Source: Eurosta solidaginis (taxonomy: Eukaryota; Arthropoda; Insecta; Diptera; Tephritidae). From it: a stretch of 64,000 nt of DNA. The translations under genes were made by a program, and so were the position numbers. Shown here piece by piece: positions 10,854 to 23,090 of the stretch (the first letter of the stretch is position 1; every line of letters begins with the position of its first letter). Below the pieces are notes generated by a model that did not search any database, had not been told where the DNA came from, and saw only the letters and a program-made list of their open reading frames with translations. Location: NCBI RefSeq assembly GCF_040869045.1, contig NC_090324.1, forward strand, positions 194,864,028-194,928,027, in the 5' to 3' direction.

Positions 10854-11409
10854 TTTAATGATGTAAACACATAAATCAATTGCAATATGTACTTTTATAC
10901 CATTTTTGAGTCGGCTTCCGTTGATTTACAATAAAAGTTCTTATAACTAAGCTAAGTATACTAAATATATGTTTGTACGCATGTGTGTTCGCTATCGTTT
11001 GACAATTCCATTTCTCCTTGTGATTTGTTTGGGGGATTAGATGGAGTAGATAAGCGTTGTTTTGGCGTGTACCAAATTAGGGTTGCCCAAAAATTTTGTT
11101 ACCGGTTTTATAATATAAATGTGATGGTTACTATTATTGTGATGATCATCAATAGTGCTATTATGATTATTAGAGCATTATTATTAAAACTAATAATATT
11201 ATTATAGAAAATAAAATTAATGTAATTGTAATAATAGGGCGGCCCCCACTCCGTTGGAAGGACCAGGTGGAAGACGATTTAAACTCCATTGGTGTGACCA
11301 ATTGGCGCCGGTTTGCGGAGGGAAGGAGAGACTGGCGCGCCTTGTTGGACGGCCATAACCATTTAGACGGTTAAGCGCCAATTAAGTAAATAAGTAGTTG
11401 TAATAATTA
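10854..11409. other. Junction region with two small repeat fragments
   Basis: A 67-bp piece at about 10957-11023 is nearly identical to part of the gypsy B LTR at 25885-25950 (contains TTGTACGCATGTGTGTTCGC). At 11238-11375 the plus strand encodes RPPLRWKDQVEDDLNSIGV and NWRRFAEGRRDWR, the extreme C-terminal tail of a non-LTR RT related to the fragment at 26271-26632. Between them (11024-11235) is AT-rich DNA with TTATTA-like repeats and no recognised feature. Confidence 0.6.
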
Positions 11410-12214
11410 TTAGGGCAATGATTGAAATTTATGAAACTTGTTCATATTGTGATTTACCGTCAGGTTTCTTCGTGCTACGCCTTCCTTTTTAGTTTTTGGT
11501 GATTTTACTCTTCGGTTGTGTTTGCCAAGATGTAGTGTGGAGCGTTTTGTTGCGCTTTCGCTTCCTCCGTTGATTAACTTGTTTTCATAAAATGGTTTAA
11601 GCTCGCTTAGATGCGCTGTTCTCTTCTTGCCTTGAAACGTTTTGTCCAGTTCGACGATGACTGGCGAAATAAAATTCGTGATTCTATGGGGCCCGCTGAA
11701 TTTTGGTGCTAGTTTGGCCGCAAAGTTGTCGGTTGCCTTAGACGGAATGTATTCTTTTACTAAAGCTCTATCTCCTGTCGCCGGATTCCACTTCCTTCTC
11801 CGCAAATTATAATGTCTGTCTGTTCTGCCGACGCACGTTGCTGGTTTCTTCGTACCATTTGAAATATCTCCTTCATTTCGATACTTTTTCATTTGCTGTT
11901 GTTGTGGCCTTGCCTGTGCCAAATTTGCGCTCGTCATATAGGGCGTTAGGGATCCGTGGCTCTCGTCTTTGTTCCAGGAATGCCGGGTTGTACCCTGTTG
12001 CCTCGCACAGACTCGAATTTAGTGCCAACATTATCTCTGGTAATAACTCGTCCCAGTTGCGTTGTTCTTTTCCCGTGAATTGTGCTAACATCCCTTTGAT
12101 GTTTCTCCGTTGGGTTCCCTTGTGGTGTATAGGGTGCTGTTAATTGGTGCTTTACTCCAAAGTCCTGAAGGAGTCTCTTGAATTGTCTGCAGGTGAACTG
12201 GGCGCCGTTGTCTG
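11410..12214 (-). pseudogene. Gypsy B integrase, C-terminal half
   Basis: Minus-strand frames contain STDNGAQFTCRQFKRLL (second catalytic Asp), KHQLTAPYTPQGNPTEK (catalytic Glu), LAQFTGKEQRNWDELLPEIM, HYNLRRRKWNPATGDRALVK and KLAPKFSGPHRITNF, which is the GPY/F-like C-terminal region. Several frameshifts separate them. The N-terminal half with zinc site and first Asp lies at 22582-22968, on the far side of element E. The last readable part (to 11410) is a basic tail rich in Lys and Arg. Confidence 0.85.
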
Positions 12215-15117
12215 TGCTACGTGAGATGTACATCAGCCTTTAGGTAAATCAGACAAGAAAATCTTTCAAAGCTGGTACAACCATGCGTGACAGATAAATT
12301 TACAAAAATTTGCGAACACACTATGCCTGCAAATGGCTGTCACAGCTAACTCTGCGTTCGTCGATTTCCGGCCTTTCTCAAACAAGCAGCCAAACGAACA
12401 ACCAGCAAAAACGAGCCCGAAGGTAAGACTTAACCATTCTCATTTGAAAATGATCAATACAAGAAAATAAATCTCCCTTGTGCAGAAATATATGCATGCG
12501 CGCAGCAAGTCCGCATCTAGAACGCACAATCAGGAGAGCAGGTAGCAGATTCACCAACAAAGAGGGCAGAAAAATCAGATCACACCGCCGCTCGCAAATT
12601 GCGTCATAGTATCCACATAGCGGCACGGCGAGAAAAAACCCTGAGGTATGCAGCAGCGTACACCACAACATTCGAAAATATAACCACAACAAGCAATGGC
12701 ATATTCAGCAGCGTACCTCTCAACACACAAGTACACAACAAACGACAACAAATTCGGCGGCCACCCAGTAGCACTGGCCCAGAAAATCTAACCATAAGGC
12801 CACATTTAGGATACTGACATTTGAGCAGAATATTAAGTGAGATACGTGTATAAGCCTGGTTAATAAAACAGGTAAGTGTTGTGTTTCTCAGCTTAGGGAC
12901 AGCCCGCAAAGGCCGCAAGTGAAATAATCGCCAGCAAGCCAATCCTCAGCATCTGGCGATTGTATGCTCAGTCGCAGTAGGCGTTTGCATAGCGTGTGGC
13001 GTGCTAGCCATTAGATCTTCATGTACATTCCAGGCACGCGCATGCACTAACATATTTCAATGAGAGTGAAGGACAGACGCTTGGTTAGACATTTCCACCA
13101 CCATTTACGTGGCACTCCAACATAAGCGAGCGACAGCAGGCGCTTAGCAGGCAATTAGCAATAAGTACGAGATATGTATAGATTCGTGCCAGTGAATTGC
13201 ATGAGCTATGAGCATGCGTTCATAGGATAACAGCGGCTGTGTTTATACACGCATATATCATGCGATAGTAAATAGCTCCTGCAATTCTCTGCTCGTTGTA
13301 AATTCTAAATATATATAGCTAGATATGTGATTGGCTTGCAAAACATGATAAATACTTGTCAAGGCTGCAAGCGCGCAGTGGTGTGGGGATGATCCTTGGG
13401 CTAAAGTAAAAACATAGTGTGGCGAATAAAGCGCACATCCCGCTAGCTTCACATCTAGGCGCCTAGGGTACTAGCTAATAGGGTTGAATAGTTTGGATTT
13501 TTATTGAGAGAATGGGGACAAGACATCCCGTCAAGTAGCTGGCCATTCCCTTACGTACTGGGTTCACGGTATGCGAATCAATGCACATACAAGTGGATAA
13601 AAAAAAAAGAGAAAGAAAAAGAAAAGACTCAATTTTATTCCCATGTAAACGGTGGTATCAAACGAATAGATGTAGCGACATGCATACCTAAAGTAAAGTC
13701 AGGGATCAATAGAAGGATCTCGCTTCATTTTCTTTTTGTCGTTTTCGAACAAATTCATTAACAATGTGTGCACATGCACATTCATATATATATATGTGTA
13801 CTGGCCGCCGATCGATGCATGTTGAATGAAGCAAGCTGCCTGTTTGTACAGCGATTAGCTCGCGGTAGTAGGCACTTTTGAGTCTGTACACATGAACACA
13901 TTCATTCAGCATGGATTAGTGCCGCCTAAAATAATAATGTACGTTGGGTCTACCTGATGCATACGCATAGAGACTAATGAAAGGACATTGTTTTTTTTCT
14001 TTGAAGAGTTACTTGATATTAGATACACTCGCTTGCACTTGTATGTGCATTCGATTGACATTACAACCAATAATTCGAAATACCAGGCAAGGGCCGCAGT
14101 TGGCATGCGTTACTGAGCATAATCACATCCCTGTGTACAAACATGTCTATTTAATACGAACATAATACAGCCAATACGAAAATTTTTATTAACCTAGCTT
14201 TAAGCCAAACTCATATAATTGTAGCGTGGACTGCAGAGTCCCATGTTGAAGTTTCTTTGCATTCACTCTTTGTGAATAATTACCTGATAATGCATGCACA
14301 TATGTACCTACATATATGCGTATGCCTGACTTATATTTAACGAGAGGCTAGTATGCATTAGCAGGCATAGTCATACATGCATACACGAGGACAATTATTT
14401 AAATGGGAATTCATTTCCACTCAAAATATTAATTGATAGTTCACCTAGGTTAAGGTAGTCCGCTATGGACGCGAGTTACGAAAGTTCGCATTGAAGTTTT
14501 TAGAGTTAAGTTTTTTTCAACAACTAGCCAATGAGAAATGCACCTACCTGTACTTGCGAATGAGCGTAATATTGTATCCAAGGTATGGATAGCACGCATC
14601 GATAGACACGCTTAGGTGCGTATATGCAAAAATGGTTTTTTTTATATACGAATATAACACAAACCAAAATAATAATTAATAACGGGCCTGATTCAAGGCA
14701 ACCTAGCATGGAGTAAACTAAAGAAATGCGAATTGAAAGATTTCTTTTAGAGAATTAGTAATAAGCCTGCAGAAAGGCAACTTATAATAGAGGAAATCTA
14801 TTACAGCGGTAGTTTGATAAGGTGAAGAAGTAAGTCTGTATACTAGATAATAAGGGATACACAATAAATGAAATGAGCTTATAGATAGTAACCAAGTGGT
14901 GTGTGATGATTGGGGGTGAGATGGTTGGTCGCCTCGGCTAGACAGACGGACGCATGGACGGAGGTCTGGCATTAGGGTCGACCCATACTGGCCACGGTCG
15001 ACAATGGTAGGGAGGGTTATTGAAAGCAGAAGGGCCAATCTCGATTTTATGGAGATGAACTGCATTGACGATGAAGGCGCGTCATGAGAGTGGACACTCG
15101 AGTTAAAGGGTAGGTAT
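12215..15117 (+). repeat. 5' LTR of element E, 3' end truncated
   Basis: About 95-97% identical by eye to 19454-22344 over 2.9 kb. The copies diverge after GGTAGGTAT (15117 and 22344). Short open frames inside (for example 13504-13761) are not conserved as proteins between the two copies and are not called. Contains several ATATGTACC/GTACATAT-type AT-rich patches but no promoter I can place. Confidence 0.85.
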
Positions 15118-15307
15118 CGTCACACACGCGACACCGAATATATTTTTTTTGTTTTTTATTATATTGATCATCAATTAGGAAGAAAAGGTAGGAAGTTAGA
15201 AAAGTTTATTTTTTTCAATTCAGCATACAAAGGTGTATGTGTAAACACATATTAAACTTTACATATGCAAATTTTTATAAACATTCAATACCAAACCAAC
15301 CTCAGCC

Positions 15308-16760
15308 ATGACTAGGAAAGGGAAAAGGAAGACAAGTTTGAGTGAAAGTAAGAATGCGTTGACGGGAAGGAAGCATAGTGCTTCGAAGTCAACGGAAGAA
15401 TGCGAGGGTGAAGAGGAGGAGGAGCAATTATCCTCGGGGAAGCCTGCGCCTCAGGCATCGGTTTCTCAAACTAGGCAAAGGGTAGTCCCGGCAGGGGAAA
15501 TCGCTACTCCAGAAACAAACATAGTGGATAAAGTAGGGGGGTGAACTGCTGCAAAAGTTCGAAGCAATGTTTTTTGAATATCAGCTGGATGTTAATCGCA
15601 CGACGGCGGACGCGATACGCGAAGCCATGAACGGGGTGCGAAGGGACGTCAGATCCTTGGGGGAACGATTCTCGAAAGTGGAGAAGATTCGCGAAGGCGC
15701 ACAAGCAACCGCGGCAATGCCCCTGGAGAATGCTGACGCTTCTTCCGCGCTAGGTCAAAGCGAGAGTGCTGGAAAAGAGGGAGAGCATGCTGCTACGGAA
15801 CGACCAGGATTCACGGGCCGAAGGTTGTTCACACCATCTCCACAGAAGGAACGTAATTACTCGGACATTAACAAAAATAAATTTAAAAAAATTAGGGACT
15901 GGGGGTTGAAATATGATGGCGGCATCAAGTCAATTCCCATTGAATGATTTCTGTTCAGGGTAGAGACTCTGCAAAGACGTCATGGCATATCACCAAGCGA
16001 CCTGTACGCGAGCTTCCATCTACTGCTGACCGGAGCCGCGCAGGAATGGTTCTGGCTATATATGGAGGAACGCACGGGTGAGGAGGAAGACGGATTCACT
16101 CATCTCAGAGAGGCACTTCTGGATCATTTCCGCAAGGCGGACTGTGACGAGGAAATTCGGCAAGCAATGAACGAGAGGAAGCAAGAACACCGAGAATCGT
16201 TCGATGAATTTTATGCGTGCGTGAGAGGCATGGCACTTACCATGAAATCTCCGATGGCGGAGGGGAGCTTGGTCAACCTCATGCGTAGGAACCTGAAATC
16301 AAGAATCAAAAATCTCATATTCGTTTGCCAGATAACAACACTCGCGGAGTTGAAAACACCGGGCAGGCGAACGGAGAAGCATTTGGACGAATACGAGCGG
16401 AAGTTTACAAAGAGGACCACCATTGAGGAGATCGGTCTGCCACATAGCGAGGAACCTGAAAACGGAGACCGCGGACCATTGCTGGAAGCTTTCGAAATGA
16501 AGGAGCGTGGGAGCAGAAGGAATGAGGATTTTAGGAAGAAGGTGGACCTAACGGTGACCGAGAAGTCAGGCGAACAAGGATGCGACTCACATTTTCACAA
16601 TTTGAAGTGCTACATGTGTAACCAGGAGGGTGCCAGGTTTGTGATGTGTGGAAAATGCGGGCAGGAAAACTACTTCCCTGGCGGGAGTACCGGGAAATCC
16701 GGCCAGGAGAAGAAGCTCCCGGAGAACAATCAGCAGACAAGGTCATCCTAAGACGAGAAA
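15308..16760 (+). pseudogene. Element E gag, frameshifted
   Basis: Starts at 15308 (MTRKGKRKTSL). A G-run frameshift near 15537 moves the frame to EAMFFEYQLDVNRTTADAIR and on to NKFKKIRDWGLKYDGG. The capsid-like core follows (VETLQRRHGISPSDLYASF, LLLTGAAQEWFWLYM, MNERKQEHRESFDEFYACV, NLMRRNLKSRIKNLI). A zinc-knuckle-like remnant reads CYMCNQEGARFVMC and CGKCGQ, with the His replaced. There is an extra stop at about 15945 between segments. Gag would form the particle; it is not expressible in full. 15118-15307 is leader sequence without features, and the primer binding site is not found there. Confidence 0.8.
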
Positions 16761-16899
16761 CATCGGAACCGACCTCAATACCGATACCAACTGGAGCTAC
16801 ATTCAACACATTACAGGACAGGGTGAGACGGTATCAAGAAGTGAGGAGAAGGATATTCAGGACATCGAAAAACGTCGCCAGCATCTGTGCCTTGGGAAG

Positions 16900-17460
16900 A
16901 AAACGAAGGCGCGCTAAGAAGATTAAAAAGCTGCGACAAAAGACTCGGGAACATAAAATAATGAAACGAACAATAGCGGCGACAATAATCCGAAGTAATG
17001 TAGATCGCCGACCGTATGCGGAAGTCATCATCGAAGGAGAGCCGATGACGGGGTTGTTGGATAGCGGGGCTTCTGTAAGCTGTTTTGGGAGGAACAGCAA
17101 TGGGACGATTCAGCGGAAGGAGAACATATTTGCTGAACGAGGAGCTGAAAACAGCTGATGGGAAAGGACAAGCAGTAGTGGGAAAAATAGAGGCAAACGT
17201 GACTTGGCGAGGGAAGTCGGAAGTACTAAGTTTATATCTGGTGCCGAGCCTTAAGCAAGTACTCTATTTAGGCATTGAATTTTGGGAAGCATTCGATCTA
17301 CTTCCAACAGAGGTCTCGGAGATAAGTGTAGAGCAGTCGGGTATAGTCGAGCTGACGCCAAGGGAGCTGCGAGAGTTAGAGAATGTGAAAAGCTTTTTCC
17401 ATCATCCGCGAAGCTTGGACATCAGGAACATCGGATCGAGGTCTACGATGAGACGGTGCC
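16900..17460 (+). pseudogene. Element E protease region
   Basis: RPYAEVIIEGEPMTGLLDSGASVSC at about 17005-17085 carries a DSG active-site triad followed by the usual ASVS. After a frameshift at about 17085 the frame continues as TYLLNEELKTADGKG, VLSLYLVPSLKQVLYLGIEF and LTPRELRELENV, the connection to RT. Gag-Pol processing would be its role. The frameshift right after the active site breaks it. Confidence 0.75.
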
Positions 17461-18641
17461 TGTGAAGCAGCGGTATTATCCGATGTCACCCGTTAAGCAA
17501 AGGTGTGCATACGAGGAAATAGACCACATGCTTAGCCTCGGCGTTATAGAAGAGAGCAATAGCGCGTGGAGTTCCCCAATTGTGTTAGTACAAAAACCTG
17601 GAAAAAACCGGCTTTGCGTGCACATGCGGAAGCTCAATGAGCGTACGAAGAAAGATGCATATCCAACTCAGCATGTGGAGGGGATTCTCAGTCGGCTGCG
17701 CAATACATTTTTCATAACGAGCATTGACTTGAAAGATGCCTTTTGGCAGATCCCTTTGGAGTAGCAGTCGCGGGAGAAGACGGCCTTCACCGTCCCAGGT
17801 CGGCCCCTCTATCACTTTAAAGTGATGCCCTTCGGGATTTGCAATGCCAGTTAGAGGCTGTGCCGACTAATGGATCGTGTTATTCCATCACGATTGAGGG
17901 ACAATGCCTTCGTGTATATTGACGACCTACTAGTTTTCTCACCAGATTTTGAGACTCACATGCAGCATTTCTCGGAAGAGGCCGAATGTCTGTCAAAAGC
18001 AGGGTTAACCATAAATCTGCAGAAATCCAAATTTTGTCAGAAAGAAATCAGGGTATCTGGGATTCATTACAGTGCAAGGCGAATTGAAAACTGATCCTTG
18101 CAAGGTACAGGCCATGCTCGACTTCCCATTACCTAAGACCTTGAAGCAAGTAAGGCGATTCCTTGGGCTGACAGGGTGGTATAGAAGGTTCATCCCAAAC
18201 TTTGCCAACGTGTCAGCACCTCTTACGGACTGTTTAAGAAAAAAGAAGGAATTTAGCATGACACCGGAAGCCATTGCTGCATTCGAGCAGCTCAAAAACG
18301 ACTTGGCTTCACCAAAAGTCCTGGTAAACCCGAACTTTTCGAAACATTTTTATATTCAATGCGACGCGTCCACTAGTGGAATTGGAGCCGTACTTTTCCA
18401 TCTGGACGACGAAGGGAATGAGCGTCCAATTTGGTCCATATCCCAGAAGCTGAATTCAGCGCAAAGAAATTATACGATAACCGAACTCGAGTGCCTGGCC
18501 GCCGTAATGAGTGTGAAGAAGTTTCGTTCTTACGTCGACGGTACCCCATTCACGATCATCACGGATCACATGAGCCTCAAATGGCTCATAAGCCAACAAG
18601 ATCTTTCCGGACGACTAGCACGGTGGAGCCTCAAACTATAG
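17461..18641 (+). pseudogene. Element E reverse transcriptase and RNase H
   Basis: RT segments in order: VKQRYYPMSPVKQRCAYEEI, SPIVLVQKPGKNRLCVHMRK, TSIDLKDAFWQIPLE (motif A Asp), a TAG stop at 17762-17764, FTVPGRPLYHFKVMPFGI, a second stop near 17852, then FVYIDDLLVFS with the catalytic YIDD intact (about 17911-17943). After a frameshift near 18090: RRFLGLTGWYRRFIPNFANV and RNase H with IQCDASTSGIGAVLF, YTITELECLAAVMSVKKFR and FTIITDHMSLKWL, keeping the D-E-D residues. Catalytic residues are preserved, so inactivation came from stops and frameshifts. Confidence 0.85.
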
Positions 18642-18838
18642 GGCTTTAAATAGAGTACACATGGACGAGATAGATGCAACGGGACTCGAGACGAATATAT
18701 CGCTGGATGATTAGGAATTTCAATCGGAGAGCTATCAGCAGCTGGTGAAGGCGGGTGGAGGAGCACACTGAGCGACTACCGGATGTGAAAGTCGTGGACA
18801 AGGTAATCTTTAAGCGGACAGGATTTAGGAGAGGCGAA

Positions 18839-18871
<33 letters not shown>

Positions 18872-19366
18872 AACAGCCTCTGGAAGAGTTGGGTGCCAGA
18901 AGGTCTAAGGAATGAACTGCTTAGGCGTTTGCACAGCAGCCTTCGCACACACGAGGCTATACAGATGGAACCATATAGAGCGGTCTTTGGCCAGAGCATG
19001 GTCCAGCATGGAGAAGCCTACGCATTGCTTTGCAAAATCGATCAGGTCGCCGATTAAGATACGGAGCTGGTGCCCAAAGATCTCCGACTCAAACTACTAA
19101 GGGATAGGATATCTCGAAGTCTGAGGTTGGCGCATGAGAAGGGCCGCAAGGCCTACAACCTGCGAGCCAGAGCGATAACCTACGCAGTAGGACAGATAGT
19201 GTATCCGAGAAGCTTTCGGCAAAGTAACGCGGTGCAGGGTTTCAATGCGAAATTGTCTTCGAAGTTTACTAGGGCAGTGGTGGTGCGACGTGTTGGTCAA
19301 TGTTTGTACGAGCTGACGGATGTGAAGGGCAGTTTTCCATGCCAAAGACATCAGGGTTTGACGTAG
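18642..19366 (+). pseudogene. Element E integrase remnant, catalytic core deleted
   Basis: After a degenerate linker and a 32-G run, LWKSWVPEGLRNELLRRLHS (18890-18945) is the start of the integrase zinc domain; the next residues already belong to the far end of the core (MEPYRAVFGQSMVQHGEAYALL), so roughly 600 bp including the catalytic D-D-E core are missing. The C-terminal domain (19070-19366) reads GRKAYNLRARAITYAVGQIV, KLSSKFTRAVVVRRVGQCLYEL. 19367-19453 is the 3' untranslated part before the LTR. Confidence 0.75.
18839..18870 (+). repeat. 32-nt poly-G tract
   Basis: An uninterrupted run of 32 G at the break inside the element E pol remnant. It may be a real microsatellite or a sequencing/consensus artefact. 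Confidence 0.95.
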
Positions 19367-19453
19367 GGACGCGGGTTCCAGCCCCACATGAATTAACATC
19401 TCCCCTCTTTCGAGCTCATCGACTCACCAAAAGCCTCCTCGATTAACTCGCTC

Positions 19454-22400
19454 TGTTACGTGAGATGTGCATCAGCCTTTAGGTAAATCAGAAAAAAAAT
19501 CTTTCAAAGCCGGTACAACCATGCGTGACAGATAAATTCACACAAATTTGAGAACACACTATGCCTGCAAATGGCAGTCACAGCTAACTCTGCGTTCGTC
19601 GATTTCCGGCCTTTCTCAAACAAGCAGCCAAACGAACAACCAGCAAAAAGGAGCCCGAAGGTAAGACTTAACCATTCTCATTTGAAAATGATCAATAAAA
19701 GAAAATAAATCTCCCTTGTGCAGAAATATATGCATGAGTGCAGCAAGTCCGCATCCAGAACCCAATCAGGAGAGCAGGTAGCAGATTCACCAACAAAGAG
19801 GGCAGGAAAAGCAGATCACATCGCCGCTCGCAAATTGCGTCATAGTATCCACATAGCGGCACGGCAAGCAAACACCCTGAGGTATTCAGCAGCTTACACC
19901 ACAACACTCGAAAATAAAACCACAACAAGCAATGGCATATTCAGCAGCGTACCTCTCAACACACAAGTACGCAACAAACGACAACAGATTCGGCGGCCAC
20001 CCAGTAGCACTGGCCCAGCAAATCTAACCGTAAGGCCACATTTAGGATACTGACATTTTAGCAGAATATTAAGTGAGATACGTGTATAAGCTTGGTTAAT
20101 AAAACAGGTAAGTGTTGTGTTTCGCAGCTTAGGGACAGCTCGCAAAGGCCGCATGTGAAAAAATCGCCAGCAAGCCAATCCTCAGCATCTGGCGATTGTA
20201 TGCTCAGTCGCAGTAGGCGTTTGCATAGCGTGTGGCGTGCTGGCCATTAGATCTTCATGTACATTCCAGGCATGCGCATGCACTAACATATTTCAATGAG
20301 GGTGAAGGACAGACGCTTGGTTAGACATTTCCTCCACCATTTACGCAGCACTCAACATAAGCGAGCGACAGCAGGCGCAGATAGCAATTAGCAATAAGTA
20401 CGAGATATGTATAGATTCGTGCCAGTGAATTGCATGAGCTATGAGCATGCGTTCATAGGATAACAGAGGGTGTGTTTATACACGCATATATCATGCGATA
20501 GTAAATAGCTCCTGCAATTCTCTGATCGTTGTAAATTCTAAATATATATAGCTACATATGTGATTGACTTGGAAAACATGATAAATACTTGTCAAGGCTG
20601 CAAGCGCGCAGTGGTGTGGGGATGAGCCTTGGGCTAAAGTAAAAACATAATGTGGCGAATAAAGCGCACATCCCGCTAGCTTCACATCTAGGCGCCTAGG
20701 GTACTAGCTAATAGGGTTGAATAGTTTGGATTTTTATTGAGAGGATGGGGACAAGACATCCCGTCAAGTAGCTGGCCATTCCCTTACGTACTGGATGCAG
20801 GGTATGTGAATCAATGCACATACAAGTGGATAAAAAAAAGAGAAAGAAAAAGAAAGGACTCAATTTTATTCCCATGTAAATGGTGGTATCAAACGAATAG
20901 ATGTAGCGACATGCATACCTAAAGTAAAGTCAGGGATCAATAGAAGGATCTCGCTTCATTTTCTTTTTGTCGTTTTCGAAAAAATTCATTATCAATGTGT
21001 GCACAGGCACATTCATATATATATATGTGTACTGGCCGGCGATCGATGCATGTTGAATGAAGCAAGCTGCCTGTTTGTACAGCGATTAGCTCGCGGTAGT
21101 AGGCACATTTGAGTCTGTACACATGAACACATTCATTCAGCATGGATTAGTGCCGCCTAAAATAATAATGTACGTTGGGTCTACCTGATGCATACACATA
21201 GAGACTAATGAAAGGACATTGTCTTCTTTCTTTGAAGAGTTACTTGATATTAGATACACTCGCTTGCACTTGTATGTGCATTCGATTGACATTACAACCA
21301 ATAATTCGAAATACCAGGCAAGGGCCGTAGTTGGCATGCGTTAATGAACATAATCACATCCCTGTATACAAACATGTATATTTAATACGAACATAATACA
21401 ACCAATATGAAAATTTTCAATTATCCTAGCTTTAAGCCACACTCATAAAATTGTAGCGTGGACTGCAGAGTCCCATGTTGAAGTTTCTTTGTATTCACCC
21501 TTTGTGAATAATTACCTGATAATGCATGCACATATGTACCTACATATATGCGTATGACTGACTTATATTTAACGAGAGGCTAGTATGCATTAGCAGGCAT
21601 AGTCATACATGCATACACGAGGACAATTATATAAATGGGAATTCATTTCCACTCAAAATATTAATTGATAGTTCACCTAGGTTAAGGTAGTCCGCTATGG
21701 ACGCGAGTTACGAAAGTTCGCATTGAAGTTTTTAGAGTTTAGTTTTTTTGAACAACTAGCCAATGACAAATGTACCTATCTGTACTTGCGAATGAGCGTA
21801 ATATTGTATCCAAGGTATAGATAGCACGCATCGATAGACACGCTTAGGTGCATATATGCAAAAATGTTTTTTTTTTTATTTACGAATATAACACAAACCA
21901 ACATAATAATTAATAACGGGCCTGATTCAAGGCAACCTAGCACGGAGTAAACTAAAGAAATGCGAATTGAAAGATTTCTTTTAGAGAATTAGTAATAAGC
22001 CTGCAGAAAGGCAACTTATAATAGAGGAAATCTATAACAGCGGTAGTTCGATAAGGTGAAGAAGTAAGTCTGTATACTAGATAATAAGGGATACACAATA
22101 AATGAAATGAGATTATAGATAGTAACCAAGTGGTGTGTGATGATTGGGGGTGAGATGGGTGGTCGCCTCGGCTAGGCAGACGGACGCATGGACGGAGGTT
22201 TGGCATTAGGGTCGACCAATACTGTCGACAATGGTAGGGAGGGTTATTGAAAGCAGAAGGGCCAATCTCAATTTTATGGAGATGAACTTCATTGAAGATG
22301 AAGGCGCGTCATGAGAGTGGACACTCGAGTTAAAAGGTAGGTATTCTTCCATCAGCAGCAGCGCAAGGGTACGAATTTTTCTTTTGTTATCAACCTGCGG

Positions 22401-22577
22401 TTAATCCATCATCAACATCGATCTATACAGACCCACCCCAATCCGGCGAGCTCAGTCGATAAAGCAAGCGTACTCAGTGGATCGGCAGACCATGGCTTCT
22501 CTTTACGGAGACGCCCTTAGCCATAACCCAGGTAACAGTAGTAGGTAGTATGAGTCATAATAAAAATAAACGTAACA
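19454..22577 (+). repeat. 3' LTR of element E, complete, 3,124 bp
   Basis: Begins TGTTACGTGAG and ends ATAAACGTAACA, the perfect 7-bp inverted ends expected of an LTR. It matches the 5' LTR up to 22344; 22345-22577 is present only here. Next to 22577 the gypsy B integrase resumes (minus strand). Confidence 0.8.
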
Positions 22578-22581
22578 TATT

Positions 22582-23090
22582 TAATTATGACCTTCGGAGC
22601 TCCAATCGTGATAATATGCGGTATCTAAATGCTTTGATGAGGCTATCCGCTGTTGCCTTGCGTAATGGTACGATCTCTACCCGTTTGGTGAAACGATCTA
22701 GGAATACTAGAACCATGGTGTTGCCGTGCTTTGAACGTGGTAATGATCCAACGAAATCTGCACACACCGTTGCCCACAGTTCTTCTGGAATTTGGGTTAA
22801 CATTTTCCCCACTGCTTGCTGTTGATTAGGCTTGTAAATTTGACAGGTTGGACATTGTTGTACATATCGTTTTATATCGCGAAACATTCCTGGCCAGTAG
22901 TACCTTGTGGCTGCTCGAGCTAATGTCTCCCGGATACCCATGTGTACGGCGCTTGGACTGTCGTGCACTTCCTCTAATACTTTACCGCGTTGTGGTTTCG
23001 CTACACATAGCTTCTACGGGATCGCGTCTTGATCTGAACAGCTATGTGCCGATATAACTCACCGTTTTCAATTATGTAGTCTGGAAACTT
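22582..23090 (-). pseudogene. Gypsy B integrase, N-terminal half
   Basis: Minus strand: KFPDYIIENGELYRHIAV (about 23085), a decayed stretch, then HDSPSAVHMGIRETLARAA and YVQQCPTCQIYKPNQQQ (complete HHCC zinc site), LWATVCADFVGSLPRSKHG (first catalytic Asp intact) and VEIVPLRKATADSLIKAFR. A single-base deletion at about 22600 shifts the frame in the RFGAPK segment. The C-terminal half is at 11410-12214. RNase H, which should precede this, is absent. Confidence 0.85.

Larger units (their letters stand above)
12215..22577 (+). mobile_element. Gypsy-type element E with giant (~3.1 kb) LTRs
   Basis: Direct repeats 12215-15117 and 19454-22344 flank a gag-pol region (15308-19366). The right copy continues to 22577 and has matched ends TGTTACG...CGTAACA, giving a 3,124-bp LTR; the left copy begins TGCTACG and lacks the last ~233 bp and the primer binding site. 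Boundaries are supported independently because they interrupt the integrase of gypsy B between its VII and TDNGAQF segments. Flanking 4-mers TCTG (12211-12214) and TATT (22578-22581) sit where a target duplication should be but differ at two positions. The very long LTRs and gag-pol character recall the Ulysses/Osvaldo group; this is inference. Confidence 0.85.

Noticed and set aside
13504..15065. Short open frames in the element E LTRs
   Set aside because: Partly present in both LTRs but differ by frameshifts and stops between copies, as expected for non-coding DNA.
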